DNA of 5,643 bases from contig JAEWML010000228.1 of NCBI GenBank assembly GCA_023393155.1, forward strand, positions 1 through 5,643. The letters are read 5' to 3'. The stretch comes from Bacillota bacterium (GTDB lineage: Bacteria; Bacillota; Clostridia; Oscillospirales; Oscillospiraceae). How positions within the stretch are numbered: position 1 is the first letter of the stretch; every line of letters starts with the position of its first letter. Both the position numbers and the translations under genes were made by a program. Of this stretch, positions 5,415-5,643 are shown piece after piece. Below the pieces are notes generated by a model. It was not told the origin of the DNA and ran no database searches. It saw only the letters and a program-made list of their open reading frames with translations.

Positions 5415-5643
5415 ATACGGGTTCTTTTTCCACGAGCTGTTGATCGACTTCCACACTGCATCCTTTTGTTCCCTCGACAAACCGCTAGCATCCAGCGCAG
5501 CTCTGGCTTCTGACTGCGAAATACTTCCATTGTCGTTTCCATCCAAAGACCCTCGTATGCTCATGTAGTTCTCAATAGAAATTCCGGCCTTGACAGCAAT
5601 TTTTACTTTTTCATAGCTGCTGCCGACTAGAGCAGCCCCGTAC
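5409..5643 (-). CDS. C-terminal end of an unidentified EF-hand-containing protein (start lies beyond the window)
   Basis: The minus strand is open from the window edge to a TAA at 5409-5411, giving 77 residues. Residues 34-45 read DGNDNGSISQSE. This fits the 12-residue EF-hand loop, with D1, N3, N5, G6, I8, S9 and E12 in the expected places, so calcium binding is possible. Helical sequences flank it: KVKIAVKAGISIENYMSIRG (12-31) before it, and ARAALDAS, then SREQKDAVWKSI after it. The end is WKKNPYQ. DxDGNGSxSxxE-type tails with this ending are, from memory, seen in clostridial phage or mobile-element proteins, but I cannot name the family. A hand count gives 87 G+C in 180 bases for 5461-5640, clearly below the roughly 60-65% of the permease genes. 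A hairpin follows the stop. That the segment is coding is likely; its function is unknown. Confidence 0.68.
   Translation of the reverse strand, partial: YGAALVGSSYEKVKIAVKAGISIENYMSIRGSLDGNDNGSISQSEARAALDASGLSREQKDAVWKSINSSWKKNPYQ

Noticed and set aside
5333..5542. Minus-strand open frame beginning METTMEVF
   Set aside because: It is in a different frame from the better-supported EF-hand frame, passes through the terminator hairpin, and has a low-complexity basic composition.

Overview
The window looks like chromosome from a GC-rich Firmicute, most likely a gut clostridium of the Oscillospiraceae type (Flavonifractor or Oscillibacter-like). This is inferred from the high-GC third codon positions, the strong GGAGG-type ribosome binding sites, the Bacillus-like order of the transporter genes, and the Mbeg1-like and SSB-like proteins. 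No rRNA or other taxonomic marker is present, so the placement is tentative.

Bases 1-2924 hold the downstream part of a plus-strand operon for a BMP-family (basic membrane protein) ABC importer of the nucleoside/purine type. It comprises the C-terminal half of a double-ABC ATPase and then two permeases. The three genes are joined by two ATGA stop/start overlaps, so they are probably translationally coupled. The substrate-binding lipoprotein would be expected upstream, outside the window. A perfect 14-bp hairpin with a T-rich tail at 3036-3080 probably ends the operon.

Bases 3195-4370 (minus strand) encode an Mbeg1-like (DUF2974) alpha/beta-hydrolase with an intact GHSKG nucleophile elbow. 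It has its own TATAAT promoter and strong ribosome binding site. Its 3' end meets the transporter operon convergently, with two hairpins between them.

Bases 4606-5214 (plus strand) encode a 202-residue protein with two OB-type domains, the second clearly SSB-like. It is divergent from the hydrolase. The 235-base divergent region holds the hydrolase promoter, a 12-bp perfect palindrome, and a GC-rich leader with hairpins, the last of which overlaps the ribosome binding site.

Bases 5215-5408 are non-coding with several hairpins. From 5409 to the window edge (minus strand) lies the C-terminal end of another gene. It is AT-richer than the rest and carries a canonical-looking EF-hand loop. The composition change may mark the edge of a mobile element or prophage, but this is inference.

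No clearly new multi-gene system is visible. The best leads are the edge EF-hand gene and its composition boundary, the structured leader of the SSB-like gene, and a three-fold cysteine repeat at the N-terminus of the first permease.
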